The notes beneath the pieces were generated by a model. The model saw only the letters and a program-made list of their open reading frames with translations, ran no database searches and was not told the origin of the DNA. From the NCBI GenBank assembly GCA_016926135.1, contig JAFGPH010000115.1:1-30554 (forward strand): DNA of 30,554 nt, read 5' to 3'. The position numbers and the translations under genes are program-made. The stretch is from Deltaproteobacteria bacterium (GTDB taxonomy: Bacteria; Desulfobacterota; DSM-4660; Desulfatiglandales; HGW-15). This document shows, in pieces, positions 8,782 through 16,005 of this stretch (position 1 is the first letter of the stretch; each line of letters opens with the position of its first letter).

Positions 8782-8851
8782 GGAGGGAGTCGAGAGGATC
8801 AACAACCACGGAACACCTCCTTACTCCCTACTCCTTACTTCCTACTGCCTG
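8761..8851. repeat. Inverted pair of GTAGGCA-type repeat tracts
   Basis: A direct tract (8761-8789: GCAGTAGGCAGTATGGAGTA then GGGAGGGAGT-like units) faces an inverted tract (8815-8851) whose reverse complement reads TCAGGCAGTAGG, AAGTAAGG, AGTAGGGAG. The two can fold into a long imperfect hairpin. The tract holds the kinase stop codon and fills the whole 77-base gap before the phosphatase gene. Confidence 0.7.
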
Positions 8852-8858
8852 AACGACC

Positions 8859-9623
8859 TTGATCGATCTGCACTGCCATATCCTCCCCGGGCTGGACGAC
8901 GGAGCCGGGAGCCTGGAAGAGAGCCTGGCCATGGCCAAGATGGCCCTTCTGGACGGCATTCACACGGTCGTGGCCACACCCCACTCCCTGAACGGCCTTT
9001 ACCTGAATCCACTGAACAAAGTGAACGCCTCGGTGGAGTCCCTCCGAAAGGTGTTTGATGAAAATGGGCTCAACCTGAGGCTGTGCGTGGGCGGCGACAC
9101 GCACCTGTGCCCGGGGATGGTGGACAGGGTCATGAGCGGAGAGGCCGTCACCGTCAACAATTCAGGCAGGTACCTCCTCCTGGAACTTCCCCCGCAGACC
9201 ATCCCCGAAAGACTTCAGGAGGAGATCTTCTCCCTCAAGATTCATGGAATCACGCCCATCATCACGCATCCCGAGCGCCATCCGGGGATTCAGCGGGACT
9301 TGCGGCTGCTTCGGGAGATGATCTCCCATGGGGCACTGGCCCAGGTCACGGCCATGAGCCTCTCCGGCGAGTTCGGAGGGCCCGTGATGGCCTGTGCCGA
9401 AGCCATGTTGGAGCACCGGCTGGTTCACATCATCGCCAGCGATGCCCACTCCGCCGACAAGCGGCCCCCGGTGCTCTCCCGGGCGGTGGAGGCTGCAGAA
9501 GAGATCCTGGGCAACATTGAGGAAGCGCGGTGGATGGTGGAGGGGCTCCCGGCCGCCATTCTTGCAGGCGATCCGGTCGAGGTGCCGCCCCCCGCGGAAG
9601 CCAAAAAATCCTTTTTTTGTTGA
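8859..9623 (+). CDS. Manganese-dependent PHP-type protein-tyrosine phosphatase (CpsB/YwqE family)
   Basis: The TTG at 8859 is taken as start because MIDLHCHILPGLDDG matches the exact N-terminus of this family; 254 residues is the usual size. PHP metal ligands are visible: His5 and His7 (HCH), His42 (ATPH), Glu near LLLELPP, the ITHPERH motif and the ASDAHS motif near the end. The enzyme removes phosphate from the tyrosine cluster of BY-kinases such as the one encoded just upstream, so the two form a phosphorylation cycle for polysaccharide assembly in the cytoplasm. There is no clear ribosome site before the TTG; the preceding bases belong to the inverted repeat, so translation could depend on its folding. 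Confidence 0.9.
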   Translation: MIDLHCHILPGLDDGAGSLEESLAMAKMALLDGIHTVVATPHSLNGLYLNPLNKVNASVESLRKVFDENGLNLRLCVGGDTHLCPGMVDRVMSGEAVTVNNSGRYLLLELPPQTIPERLQEEIFSLKIHGITPIITHPERHPGIQRDLRLLREMISHGALAQVTAMSLSGEFGGPVMACAEAMLEHRLVHIIASDAHSADKRPPVLSRAVEAAEEILGNIEEARWMVEGLPAAILAGDPVEVPPPAEAKKSFFC

Positions 9624-9648
9624 AAAAAATTCTTTTAAGTGTTATAAA
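9620..9648 (+). promoter_or_regulatory. Strong candidate sigma-70 promoter of the pilin operon
   Basis: TTGAAA (9620-9625) overlaps the phosphatase stop codon and is followed after 17 bases by TATAAA (9643-9648), in a very AT-rich stretch. Predicted transcription would begin near 9655, about 150 bases before the pilin start. Confidence 0.6.
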
Positions 9649-9654
9649 TCACGA

Positions 9655-9806
9655 TGAATTAAATTTTTGGGCAGGTTCTGGGGTGGAACCCCGGGTCAAC
9701 CGATCCGGGGTCGGTGAACACCTGTAAACTACTCCTACTGGAGGGGGAGAAGAGCCGGTGGGCGGCAGCAGAGGCCGAACGCCGTCGAGAGAGGAGGGAT
9801 CTGGCT
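9655..9806 (+). promoter_or_regulatory. Long structured 5' leader of the pilin gene
   Basis: The predicted leader holds several competing stems: GGTTC (9674-9678) with GAACC (9686-9690); GGGGT (9680-9684) with ACCCC (9688-9692); ACCCCGG (9688-9694) with CCGGGGT (9705-9711); ACCGA (9699-9703) with TCGGT (9711-9715); and CTCC (9732-9735) with GGAG (9740-9743). Some share bases and exclude one another, as in a switch. It does not show the conserved core of the c-di-GMP (GEMM) riboswitch that precedes pilin genes in some relatives. Confidence 0.4.
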
Positions 9807-10298
9807 ATGATGAGAGGACTAGACGATTCCAAGGGATTCACACTGGTGGAGATCATGATGGTGGTCATCATCATCGGGATCCTCGCGGTGCTTGCCATTC
9901 CCAGGTATGAGAAGTACACCCTGGAAAGCAAGCTTTCCGAAGTGAACGTCGCCGTGGGGGAAATCAAGACGGGCATGGAGAAATATTACAACTCCCATGG
10001 CCAGAGATACACCACCATAAAGACGCCGGCCGGACTTCAGTACATGCAGCAGGTGCTCCGCATCGACCTGGGCGACATGAAAAACTTCGACTTTGAGATC
10101 AGCCAGTGTGATTCAGCCACCGCCGGGTACGGTGGGTATCGGGTGATGGCCGTCCTGAACGATACCGGCGGTTCAAGGGACTACAAGCCCGGATACATTG
10201 GAAAGCCCATTTATTTTTATTTCCCCAAGGATCTCCATGCAGACTGGACCGCGGATGCCTGGGCAAAGGGTTGGAACGACGATGCGTTCTTCATGTAA
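9807..10298 (+). CDS. Type IV pilin-like (or pseudopilin-like) major subunit
   Basis: The start at 9807 (or the adjacent ATG at 9810) follows AGGAGGGA by 7 bases; the open frame extends further upstream only through the structured leader. A short basic leader ends DSKG, cut by prepilin peptidase before FTLVE with Glu5, followed by a classic hydrophobic helix (MMVVIIIGILAVLAIPRY). The mature protein would be about 153 residues with a beta-sheet head containing GYGGYRVMAVLND and IYFYFPKDL. Only one Cys is seen, so there is no disulfide-bounded D-loop. It may build a pilus or a secretion pseudopilus; which one cannot be told from sequence alone. It is the first gene behind its own promoter and is followed 62 bases later by another pilin-like gene. 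Confidence 0.85.
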   Translation: MMRGLDDSKGFTLVEIMMVVIIIGILAVLAIPRYEKYTLESKLSEVNVAVGEIKTGMEKYYNSHGQRYTTIKTPAGLQYMQQVLRIDLGDMKNFDFEISQCDSATAGYGGYRVMAVLNDTGGSRDYKPGYIGKPIYFYFPKDLHADWTADAWAKGWNDDAFFM

Positions 10299-10310
10299 GA
10301 GCTAGTCTCC

Positions 10311-10331
10311 CGGCTCTTTGAGGCTGAGCCG
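10311..10331 (+). other. Stem-loop between pilin and second pilin-like gene
   Basis: CGGCTC (10311-10316) pairs with GAGCCG (10326-10331) around a 9-base loop, 13 bases past the pilin stop. There is no T tract. It could protect the pilin message and set a higher level for pilin than for the next gene. Confidence 0.35.
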
Positions 10332-10360
10332 CTACCCACCCTTTAGCCTGAGCTGGTTTC

Positions 10361-10777
10361 ATGAAGGAACGGGGCAGTGTGGTAGCTACCATCAATTTTT
10401 TCCTTGCGGGCCTGCTGATCCTTGCGGCGGCGGGTTGGCCCCTCGTTCAAAAGGGGTGCAATGCCTATTTTCTGCGGGAAGCCGACGCCTTTTTCGAAAA
10501 GATCGAGGAGCGGCAAGTCCGGTACAGAAACGTCAACAACCGGTACCTTCCTTTCACATTCGAAGAGAGCGCGAAGGCGTTCAAGGAATTGAAAATCGAC
10601 CCCAAAGGCGCCCATTACTACAACTACAGCGCCAGGGAGACCGGGGATCGGACACTGCGCATCACTGCCCAGGCCAAGCCTGAAATGCTGAGAAAATGGT
10701 ATTTACACAATCCCAAGACCGAAGCCGATCTTGTGTACGAGAAGAGGGAGGGTCAAAAAGGGAAACGGGTCCGGTAG
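10361..10777 (+). CDS. Small pilin-like membrane-anchored protein
   Basis: 138 residues from the ATG at 10361. One N-terminal membrane helix (about 8-27, VATINFFLAGLLILAAAGWP) is followed by a helical continuation and a small head with VNNRYLPF, LKIDPKG and YYNYSARETG, a layout like the helix-plus-head of type IV pilins. The N-terminus reads KERG then SVVAT, which could be a prepilin peptidase site but lacks the Glu5 of most pilins; GspK-type minor pseudopilins also lack it. A basic tail ends KGKRVR. It sits between the pilin and a terminator, so it is probably a minor subunit or assembly partner. The family is not recognised with certainty. Confidence 0.65.
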   Translation: MKERGSVVATINFFLAGLLILAAAGWPLVQKGCNAYFLREADAFFEKIEERQVRYRNVNNRYLPFTFEESAKAFKELKIDPKGAHYYNYSARETGDRTLRITAQAKPEMLRKWYLHNPKTEADLVYEKREGQKGKRVR

Positions 10778-10810
10778 GGAAGGATCACAATCCCCGGCAT
10801 TCTTGAATGG

Positions 10811-10837
10811 GCCGCCCGAACAGGGCGGCTTTTTTTT
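10811..10837 (+). terminator. Intrinsic terminator after the pilin operon
   Basis: GCCGCCC (10811-10817), loop GAACA, GGGCGGC (10823-10829), then eight T (10830-10837): a textbook Rho-independent terminator. It ends only 17 bases before the next gene's ATG. Confidence 0.9.
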
Positions 10838-10854
10838 CGGGTGCTTCAGGCTTC

Positions 10855-12585
10855 ATGAATTTACCGGCTCCAGACAGCAAGAAAGAGCGCTTCGGACACC
10901 TCAGAACTCTTTCGGCATTCCTCTTTCTGCTGGCGCTCATCACTCTGGTCTACGGGAACACCTTCAGCGCTTCCTGGCATTTCGACGATCACCCGAATAT
11001 CCGCCTGAATCCCCGCGTCCATATCCGCGATCTCTCGCCGGATACCCTGATGAAGGTATTCTCCGAAGGCTTCGGCGGGGAGGAAAGCCTATACAGGCCG
11101 GTCTCCTGTCTGTCCTTCTCGCTGAACTGGATCTGTAGCGGCGATCGACCCGCCGCTTATCATATGACAAACACCCTTGTGCACTTTTTGACCGGGTTCA
11201 TCCTCTTCCTAACCCTTCAGGCCCTTTTGCGTTCCCCCAGGCTCAATCGCCGATTCGAGGGCAAGGAATCCATCATAGCGCTCCTGGCCGCCACCCTCTG
11301 GGCCCTGCACCCCATACAGACCGAAGCCGTGACCTATATTGTTCAGAGAATGGCTTCCCTCGCGGCCCTTTTCTACGTGCTGGGCATTTATCTGTATGTC
11401 AGGAGCAGAATCTCTTCCTCCCGGGTTTTGAGCGCTGTCGGCTTCTCCACGGTCCTGCTCCTGTTCGCCCTGGCCATAGGCTCCAAGGAGAATGCCGCCA
11501 CTCTCCCCGCAGCCCTGGTGCTGATCGAAGCGTGCTTCTTTCAGGACCTGGAACATCCCAAAACGCGTCGGGTCCTCATCGGTATCGCCGCCGGGATCGT
11601 GGTGCTCTCCATGATCACAGGGGCCTTCCTTTTCAGGCAGTCGCATCTGTTTGCCTTTCTGGATGATTACTCCAGGAGGCCCTTCACGCTCTCTGAACGG
11701 CTGATGACCGAGCCCCGAGTCGTGCTCTTTTACCTGAGCCAGATCCTGCTGCCCCTGCCTTCACGTCTATCCGTTCAACATGACATCACGCTCTCCACCT
11801 CTCTCCTGGAGCCCTGGAGCACGGCACCGGCCATGGCGGCGGTCCTCCTTCTGCTGGGCCTCGGCTTCTCTCAGATAGAGAAAAGACCTGTCCTGAGCTT
11901 TTCCGTCCTCTTCTATTTTCTCAATCACCTGATGGAATCAACCGTTGCCCCGCTGGAACTGGTTTTTGAACACCGGAACTACCTTCCTTCCCTTTTCCTC
12001 TTTCTGCCCCTGTCGGCCTGGGTCCAGGAAAGGATGGCGCGTCTTTCCGGGAGAGGAAGGCTCCTTTGGATACCCGTTTCGCTCATCGTGTTGACGATCA
12101 CGGCGTTAGCCGCGGCGACCTTCGAGAGGAACGAAGCCTGGCAGGACGAGAAGTCACTGTGGAAGGATGCATTGCTCAAGGCGCCGGGCTCCAGCCGGCC
12201 CTACCACAACCTGGCCGTCCAGTACCACCTGGAGGGATCCTACGAAGAGGCCCTGACTCTCTACAGGGAGGCGGCCCGCAAAAAGAACCTTCACTCCATC
12301 TACGGCAAATCTGCCACGTATCTGTACATGAGTTACATCTACGCAGAGCGCGGGGAAATCGGGAAAGCGGCGACCATGGCCCAGGAGGCCCTGCGGATTG
12401 ATCCTGACTCGTGGAGGGCGAGGCTGGAGCTGTCGCTTCTGTTGACCCGATCCGGAAGAAAGGAGGACGCCGCCAGACATCTCAGGGAGCTTTTTTCGCA
12501 GATTCAGAACCCCGCACACGGTCGGCGTCGACCCCCCGAGGTCCTGGACGAAACCAATGTCCGGAGCCTCTGGCACTCCCGTTGA
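10855..12585 (+). CDS. TMTC-like GT-C membrane glycosyltransferase with C-terminal TPRs (first copy)
   Basis: The ATG at 10855 is preferred to an in-frame ATG at 10807 because the latter would translate through the terminator hairpin; 576 residues. An N-terminal membrane helix is followed by WHFDDHPNI (Asp44, Asp45), matching the acidic pair of the first periplasmic loop of GT-C enzymes. Further family motifs are HPIQTEAVTYIVQRMASLAA, SKENAATLP and EHRNYLPSLFLF, all seen again in the second copy at 18440. About ten membrane helices are followed by about three TPRs (from ~440). Animal TMTC1-4, which share this design, transfer mannose to Ser/Thr; bacterial members are mostly unstudied. It lies directly behind the pilin operon and may be read through its terminator. 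Substrate is unknown. Confidence 0.8.
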   Translation: MNLPAPDSKKERFGHLRTLSAFLFLLALITLVYGNTFSASWHFDDHPNIRLNPRVHIRDLSPDTLMKVFSEGFGGEESLYRPVSCLSFSLNWICSGDRPAAYHMTNTLVHFLTGFILFLTLQALLRSPRLNRRFEGKESIIALLAATLWALHPIQTEAVTYIVQRMASLAALFYVLGIYLYVRSRISSSRVLSAVGFSTVLLLFALAIGSKENAATLPAALVLIEACFFQDLEHPKTRRVLIGIAAGIVVLSMITGAFLFRQSHLFAFLDDYSRRPFTLSERLMTEPRVVLFYLSQILLPLPSRLSVQHDITLSTSLLEPWSTAPAMAAVLLLLGLGFSQIEKRPVLSFSVLFYFLNHLMESTVAPLELVFEHRNYLPSLFLFLPLSAWVQERMARLSGRGRLLWIPVSLIVLTITALAAATFERNEAWQDEKSLWKDALLKAPGSSRPYHNLAVQYHLEGSYEEALTLYREAARKKNLHSIYGKSATYLYMSYIYAERGEIGKAATMAQEALRIDPDSWRARLELSLLLTRSGRKEDAARHLRELFSQIQNPAHGRRRPPEVLDETNVRSLWHSR

Positions 12586-12625
12586 ATCGCCGTGCAGAAT
12601 TTGTCCCCGGCGGCTTGGGAAAACC

Positions 12626-14203
12626 TTATCGAAGCATTTCAAAAAAGGTGAAGGAGTGGCTCCTTCGGACGGCCCGGAGGCCGGTGACCCCGAATCTTTC
12701 CTCCAGGTACGCCGGCAGGGTAGCCAGCGCCTCCCTGGCATTCAGCACCACCAGAACGTCTCTTTTGGGGTCCGGATCCCGAAGGGTCTCAATCCGCTCA
12801 ATCGGCCCTATGTCGCTCCGCCCCTGAAACAGGGGATCCCGGGCCAGATCGATCACCGGCCCGGACCACCAGTCCACAGGGCCGCTTCTTCCATCCGAAA
12901 ACACAAGCAGTCTTCTCTGCAAGGTTCTGATGCTGTCCAGGTCCGAGACATGTCCGAAGGTGGAGGAGCGGATGCTTTTCTCAAATTGACGGCTGCCCGC
13001 CGCGGTGAAGACGAAAAGCGTGATCATCACCGCGGCCTGAATGGTTCTCGCCGCACCGTTTTCTGGAAACACCTTCCGCAAGTCGGATACAATGCCGGCG
13101 AGAAGCAAGACATAGGCCGGCCCGAAGGACCATTGAACATAATGGTGGATCCAGCTCAGGCTCCTGAAAAGCCCCACATGGCAAAGCAGCGAAGCGGTGA
13201 AGGTGAAGGAGGCAAACAGGAGCAGGCTTGAGGAAACCTTTCTCCGGAGCAACAGAAAACCCATCCCCATCCCATAGAGGGCAAGGTTGATGTCCCCAAA
13301 GTTCGTCTGCAGGTAGCCCCACTGCCTCAGGGCCCAGTCCGAGACGCCGATCCGGTTTAGACCCCCCGACAGACGACCGGCTCCTATGGCTCTTATCTCC
13401 GTCCAATTGAAACCGAGTTGGTAGAGGACGGCGAAGTTGAGGCCCACTGAAACGATAAGCACCCCTGCCGCATAGACGTGCAGGCGTTCCCATCCCCGGT
13501 GGTTCCGTTTCCTATAGAGGTAGAGAAGGATGAAGGGTGCGGAGTAGTAAGACATCCAGGCAGCCTGAAAAACCAGGAAGAAGCAGATCAGAAAAAGGGC
13601 CCTGTACAACCCGGAGACGGGCGCCCTCGTCAACAGATAGAAGCATAAGAGGACGAGCAGTGTGCCCATGTTCTCGTCCTTCCACTGATCCATATACATG
13701 AAGTAAAGGGGAAGGAGGGTGTACAGGAGCACCAGGAACGCGCAGGTTCGATCCTCACGGAGCTCCGCCCGCAGGAAGGCAAACAGAACCCAGGTCGTCA
13801 GGAGAGAAAGGATGAGCATGAAGCTCCGGGGAACCCAGGTGTCATACCCGAACATCCGGGTGTAGAGACGAAAGAGGGTCGGGGTCAGGATCGGGTGGTG
13901 CGAATAGAGTCTGATGTCCACGGGCTTGCCGCCGGCATCGTAAGCATAGTTGGCCATCCCGAAGAACCTCAAAGCGTCCGCCCTGGTTCCCGCCAGTTCC
14001 GGTGGAGGAGGGGTGTTGCTGTGCTTTGCCTTCAACAGGAAGAAGGCATTGCACCAGTACCAGTGCAGCCGACCGTCCAGATTGGGATCGTTCAGCCTCG
14101 GCAGGGACAGAAAGATCTGGATAAGCAGGATGGGAACGAGGAAGATGGCGGGCCGGTATCTCGACAAGGGGATTCCCCTCGATCTGGGTTTCTTGGGTTT
14201 CAA
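12626..14203 (-). CDS. GT-C type membrane glycosyltransferase (PMT/ArnT-like)
   Basis: 525 residues if begun at the TTG at 14203, which directly follows an in-frame TAG; a TTG at residue 13 with a GAGGGG site upstream is an alternative. Multiple membrane helices run through the protein (first about 19-35). The first periplasmic loop carries LNDPNLDGRLHWYW and later SHHPILTPTLFRLY, resembling ArnT/PMT-type enzymes that take a sugar from a polyprenyl phosphate. A DENMG motif lies in a later loop. It is convergent with the TMTC-like gene (40-base gap) and divergent from a second GT-C gene. Likely role: adding a sugar to the glycan or lipid carrier at the periplasmic side of the inner membrane. 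Confidence 0.7.
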   Translation of the reverse strand: MKPKKPRSRGIPLSRYRPAIFLVPILLIQIFLSLPRLNDPNLDGRLHWYWCNAFFLLKAKHSNTPPPPELAGTRADALRFFGMANYAYDAGGKPVDIRLYSHHPILTPTLFRLYTRMFGYDTWVPRSFMLILSLLTTWVLFAFLRAELREDRTCAFLVLLYTLLPLYFMYMDQWKDENMGTLLVLLCFYLLTRAPVSGLYRALFLICFFLVFQAAWMSYYSAPFILLYLYRKRNHRGWERLHVYAAGVLIVSVGLNFAVLYQLGFNWTEIRAIGAGRLSGGLNRIGVSDWALRQWGYLQTNFGDINLALYGMGMGFLLLRRKVSSSLLLFASFTFTASLLCHVGLFRSLSWIHHYVQWSFGPAYVLLLAGIVSDLRKVFPENGAARTIQAAVMITLFVFTAAGSRQFEKSIRSSTFGHVSDLDSIRTLQRRLLVFSDGRSGPVDWWSGPVIDLARDPLFQGRSDIGPIERIETLRDPDPKRDVLVVLNAREALATLPAYLEERFGVTGLRAVRRSHSFTFFEMLR

Positions 14204-14207
14204 CTAT

Positions 14208-14225
14208 ATCATAAGCGGCTTGACA
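14208..14225. promoter_or_regulatory. Short divergent control region between two GT-C genes
   Basis: Only 23 bases separate the two divergent frames. TTGACA (14220-14225, plus) is a perfect -35 box but has no good -10 partner. TATGAT (14208-14213 read on minus) looks like a -10 box but would start the minus message at its start codon. Either start codon may therefore be mis-set. Confidence 0.25.
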
Positions 14226-14226
14226 A

Positions 14227-15915
14227 ATGGGGCGGGATATCTTTACCTGCCCCCGGATTATGCCTACGCTGAACGCCCATAGGACCTTTCAGCCCGTGGA
14301 CCTTCTGATAGCCTTCGGCCTCACATGCCTGGCCTACGTCCACCGAGTCGCCTTTCTGTGCTCCAACGTCGATCGCGACTGGCCGTTCACCCTGTTCTAT
14401 CAGGGCGACTCTCTGGCCTTCTTTCTCCATGCCCGCGCCCTGCTGGAGGGCACTGTGTTCGACGGTGGGATTCCCTTTCACCCGCCGGGATTCCCTTACT
14501 TCCTGGCGCTCCTTCATCTCCTGACCGGAGCCGGACCCGGGGTCATGGAGATCTCACACTTCAAGATCAAGCTTTTGCTGGCCGTGGTAGGAAGCCTCCC
14601 TGTCGGACTCCTCTATCTGACCGTCCTGCCCTACCTGGGCCGATCCGTGGCCCTGCTCTCGGCATTCCTGTGTGTCTACCATTTCGGCCTGTATGTCCTG
14701 GCCGTGGCCCCCGTAAGCGAGGGGCTGTACCTGGCGCTCCTCCTGCTCTCCATCCTGCTGTGGAGCCGTTTCCTGGACCACCCCCTGGCCGCTTCCCCCT
14801 CGATTCCCGCGGGGAGCCCGATGCGGCGGATTGCGCCCCTGCTGTTCGGCATCGTCCTTGCACTCATGACCCTTACCCGGGCCGAAGGGGCGCTGGTGGC
14901 AATGCTGCTGGTCGGCACAGGGTTTGGCGGCTGCATCGGTTCCCGCCGCCGAGGCAGGCACAAGGCCCAGGCGGATCTGGCGCCGTGGTTGCTCGCGGCC
15001 GTCGGGTTCTGCCTGACCCTGGCGCCCTGGACCGTTCGCAACGCCGTGGTTCTCTCGGCCGTCAACGAAACAAGGCCCGCGCACCTCGAGCCCCTGCCTA
15101 CCTTCGTCCCCATAACGCTCTACGGGCCCCTGAACCTTGCCCTGGCAAACCACAGCGCCGCGGACGGCACCTTTTCAAGGGATCTTCTTCGCCCTCAGGA
15201 CGGGGGGCCACACCTGAACCCAACAGACCCCCAGCACCTGGAGTACCTCCTCCACGGCCACAAAATCGCTTGGCGCTTTGTTCGGGAAAACCCCCTGGCC
15301 TTTGCCCGGCTGGTCATCAAAAAGTGGGGCGTTTTCTTCCAGGCCCTGAAGCTCGGCTGGACCCAGTGGAATTGGCCGGGAGGTCTCTCGGGCATACGAA
15401 GACCGGTGGATGTTTTCGTACCTTGTGGAAATGCACTCCCCTGGCGGCTTGCGCCGCTCTTCGGGCTGGGCTTGCTCTGCTGTCTGGGGGCAGGGGGACA
15501 GCCCCGGCTTTGGGCTTTGCTCACGATTTTCCTGACCGCCTGCGCTTTGGCGGTAAGCGCCGTTTTCTTCGGCTATGTGCGGCAGGGTCTTCTTCTTCTC
15601 CCCCTGTGGTTCACTCTGGCATCTGCAGGCATTCTTTTCCTTGCGAGATGGCTTTCGGAAAAATTGAGAAAAGGCCGCGCCCACGACGATCCGATGGCCC
15701 CGCCGCCCCCTTTCTCTGCCCGGCCCGGAAAAATCATGGCTCTCTTCCTGGTGCTGGCGGCCTTCGTGCTCTTTGCCCTTGAGCTCCGGGGCGGCATGTC
15801 CGAGCGGAACTACCGGGCGGTGGGTCCCCGCCTGAGCGGGGAAGCCTTTCCCAATCCGGATGCCCGGATTGCCCTGGAGGTCGTTCCCTCTGCCCAAAAG
15901 GATCATGCACCCTGA
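14227..15915 (+). CDS. GT-C type membrane glycosyltransferase (PMT_2/ArnT-like)
   Basis: 562 residues from the ATG at 14227, or 551 from the ATG at 14260; neither has a clear ribosome site. A first membrane helix (about 22-40) precedes a loop with FYQGDSLAFFLHARALLEG and GIPFHPPGFPYF, the pattern of the PMT_2 (dolichyl-phosphate-mannose mannosyltransferase-like) family, whose members glycosylate lipids or proteins on the periplasmic face. About ten further helices follow, with VSEGLYLALLLL and an NHSAADGTFSR loop in the second half. The C-terminal tail after the last helix (GGMSERNYRAV) is short. It does not closely resemble the neighbouring 12626 protein beyond fold. The acceptor is unknown. 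Confidence 0.7.
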   Translation: MGRDIFTCPRIMPTLNAHRTFQPVDLLIAFGLTCLAYVHRVAFLCSNVDRDWPFTLFYQGDSLAFFLHARALLEGTVFDGGIPFHPPGFPYFLALLHLLTGAGPGVMEISHFKIKLLLAVVGSLPVGLLYLTVLPYLGRSVALLSAFLCVYHFGLYVLAVAPVSEGLYLALLLLSILLWSRFLDHPLAASPSIPAGSPMRRIAPLLFGIVLALMTLTRAEGALVAMLLVGTGFGGCIGSRRRGRHKAQADLAPWLLAAVGFCLTLAPWTVRNAVVLSAVNETRPAHLEPLPTFVPITLYGPLNLALANHSAADGTFSRDLLRPQDGGPHLNPTDPQHLEYLLHGHKIAWRFVRENPLAFARLVIKKWGVFFQALKLGWTQWNWPGGLSGIRRPVDVFVPCGNALPWRLAPLFGLGLLCCLGAGGQPRLWALLTIFLTACALAVSAVFFGYVRQGLLLLPLWFTLASAGILFLARWLSEKLRKGRAHDDPMAPPPPFSARPGKIMALFLVLAAFVLFALELRGGMSERNYRAVGPRLSGEAFPNPDARIALEVVPSAQKDHAP

Positions 15916-16005
15916 GGGATGAGAAAGAGGAGACTTCCGGTTCCCGACAGGATTCGGATTTCCTGGATCTTGCGAGGGGAGCCGTTGACAGGCTGCACGG
16001 CCCTT

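Noticed and set aside
6238..8805. 855-codon open frame on the minus strand opposite the kinase gene
   Set aside because: It mirrors the GC-rich kinase frame, is rich in His/Val/Gly with no domain pattern, and overlaps a certain gene along its whole length.
2842..9623. Exosortase / PEP-CTERM locus
   Set aside because: The beta-barrel, Wza and Wzc genes resemble such loci, but no exosortase and no PEP-CTERM tail is present in the window.
9655..9806. c-di-GMP or cGAMP (GEMM) riboswitch before the pilin gene
   Set aside because: The conserved GCAAAGCC-type core and the tetraloop-bearing helix could not be found; only generic stems are present.
12411..13231. Plus-strand open frames over the end of the TMTC-like gene and the minus-strand GT-C gene
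   Set aside because: They are shadow frames without ribosome sites or domain patterns, antisense to a clear multi-helix membrane protein.
15981..16001. Terminator hairpin GCCGT/ACGGC between convergent genes
   Set aside because: The stem has only five base pairs, with an 11-base loop and no T tract on either strand.
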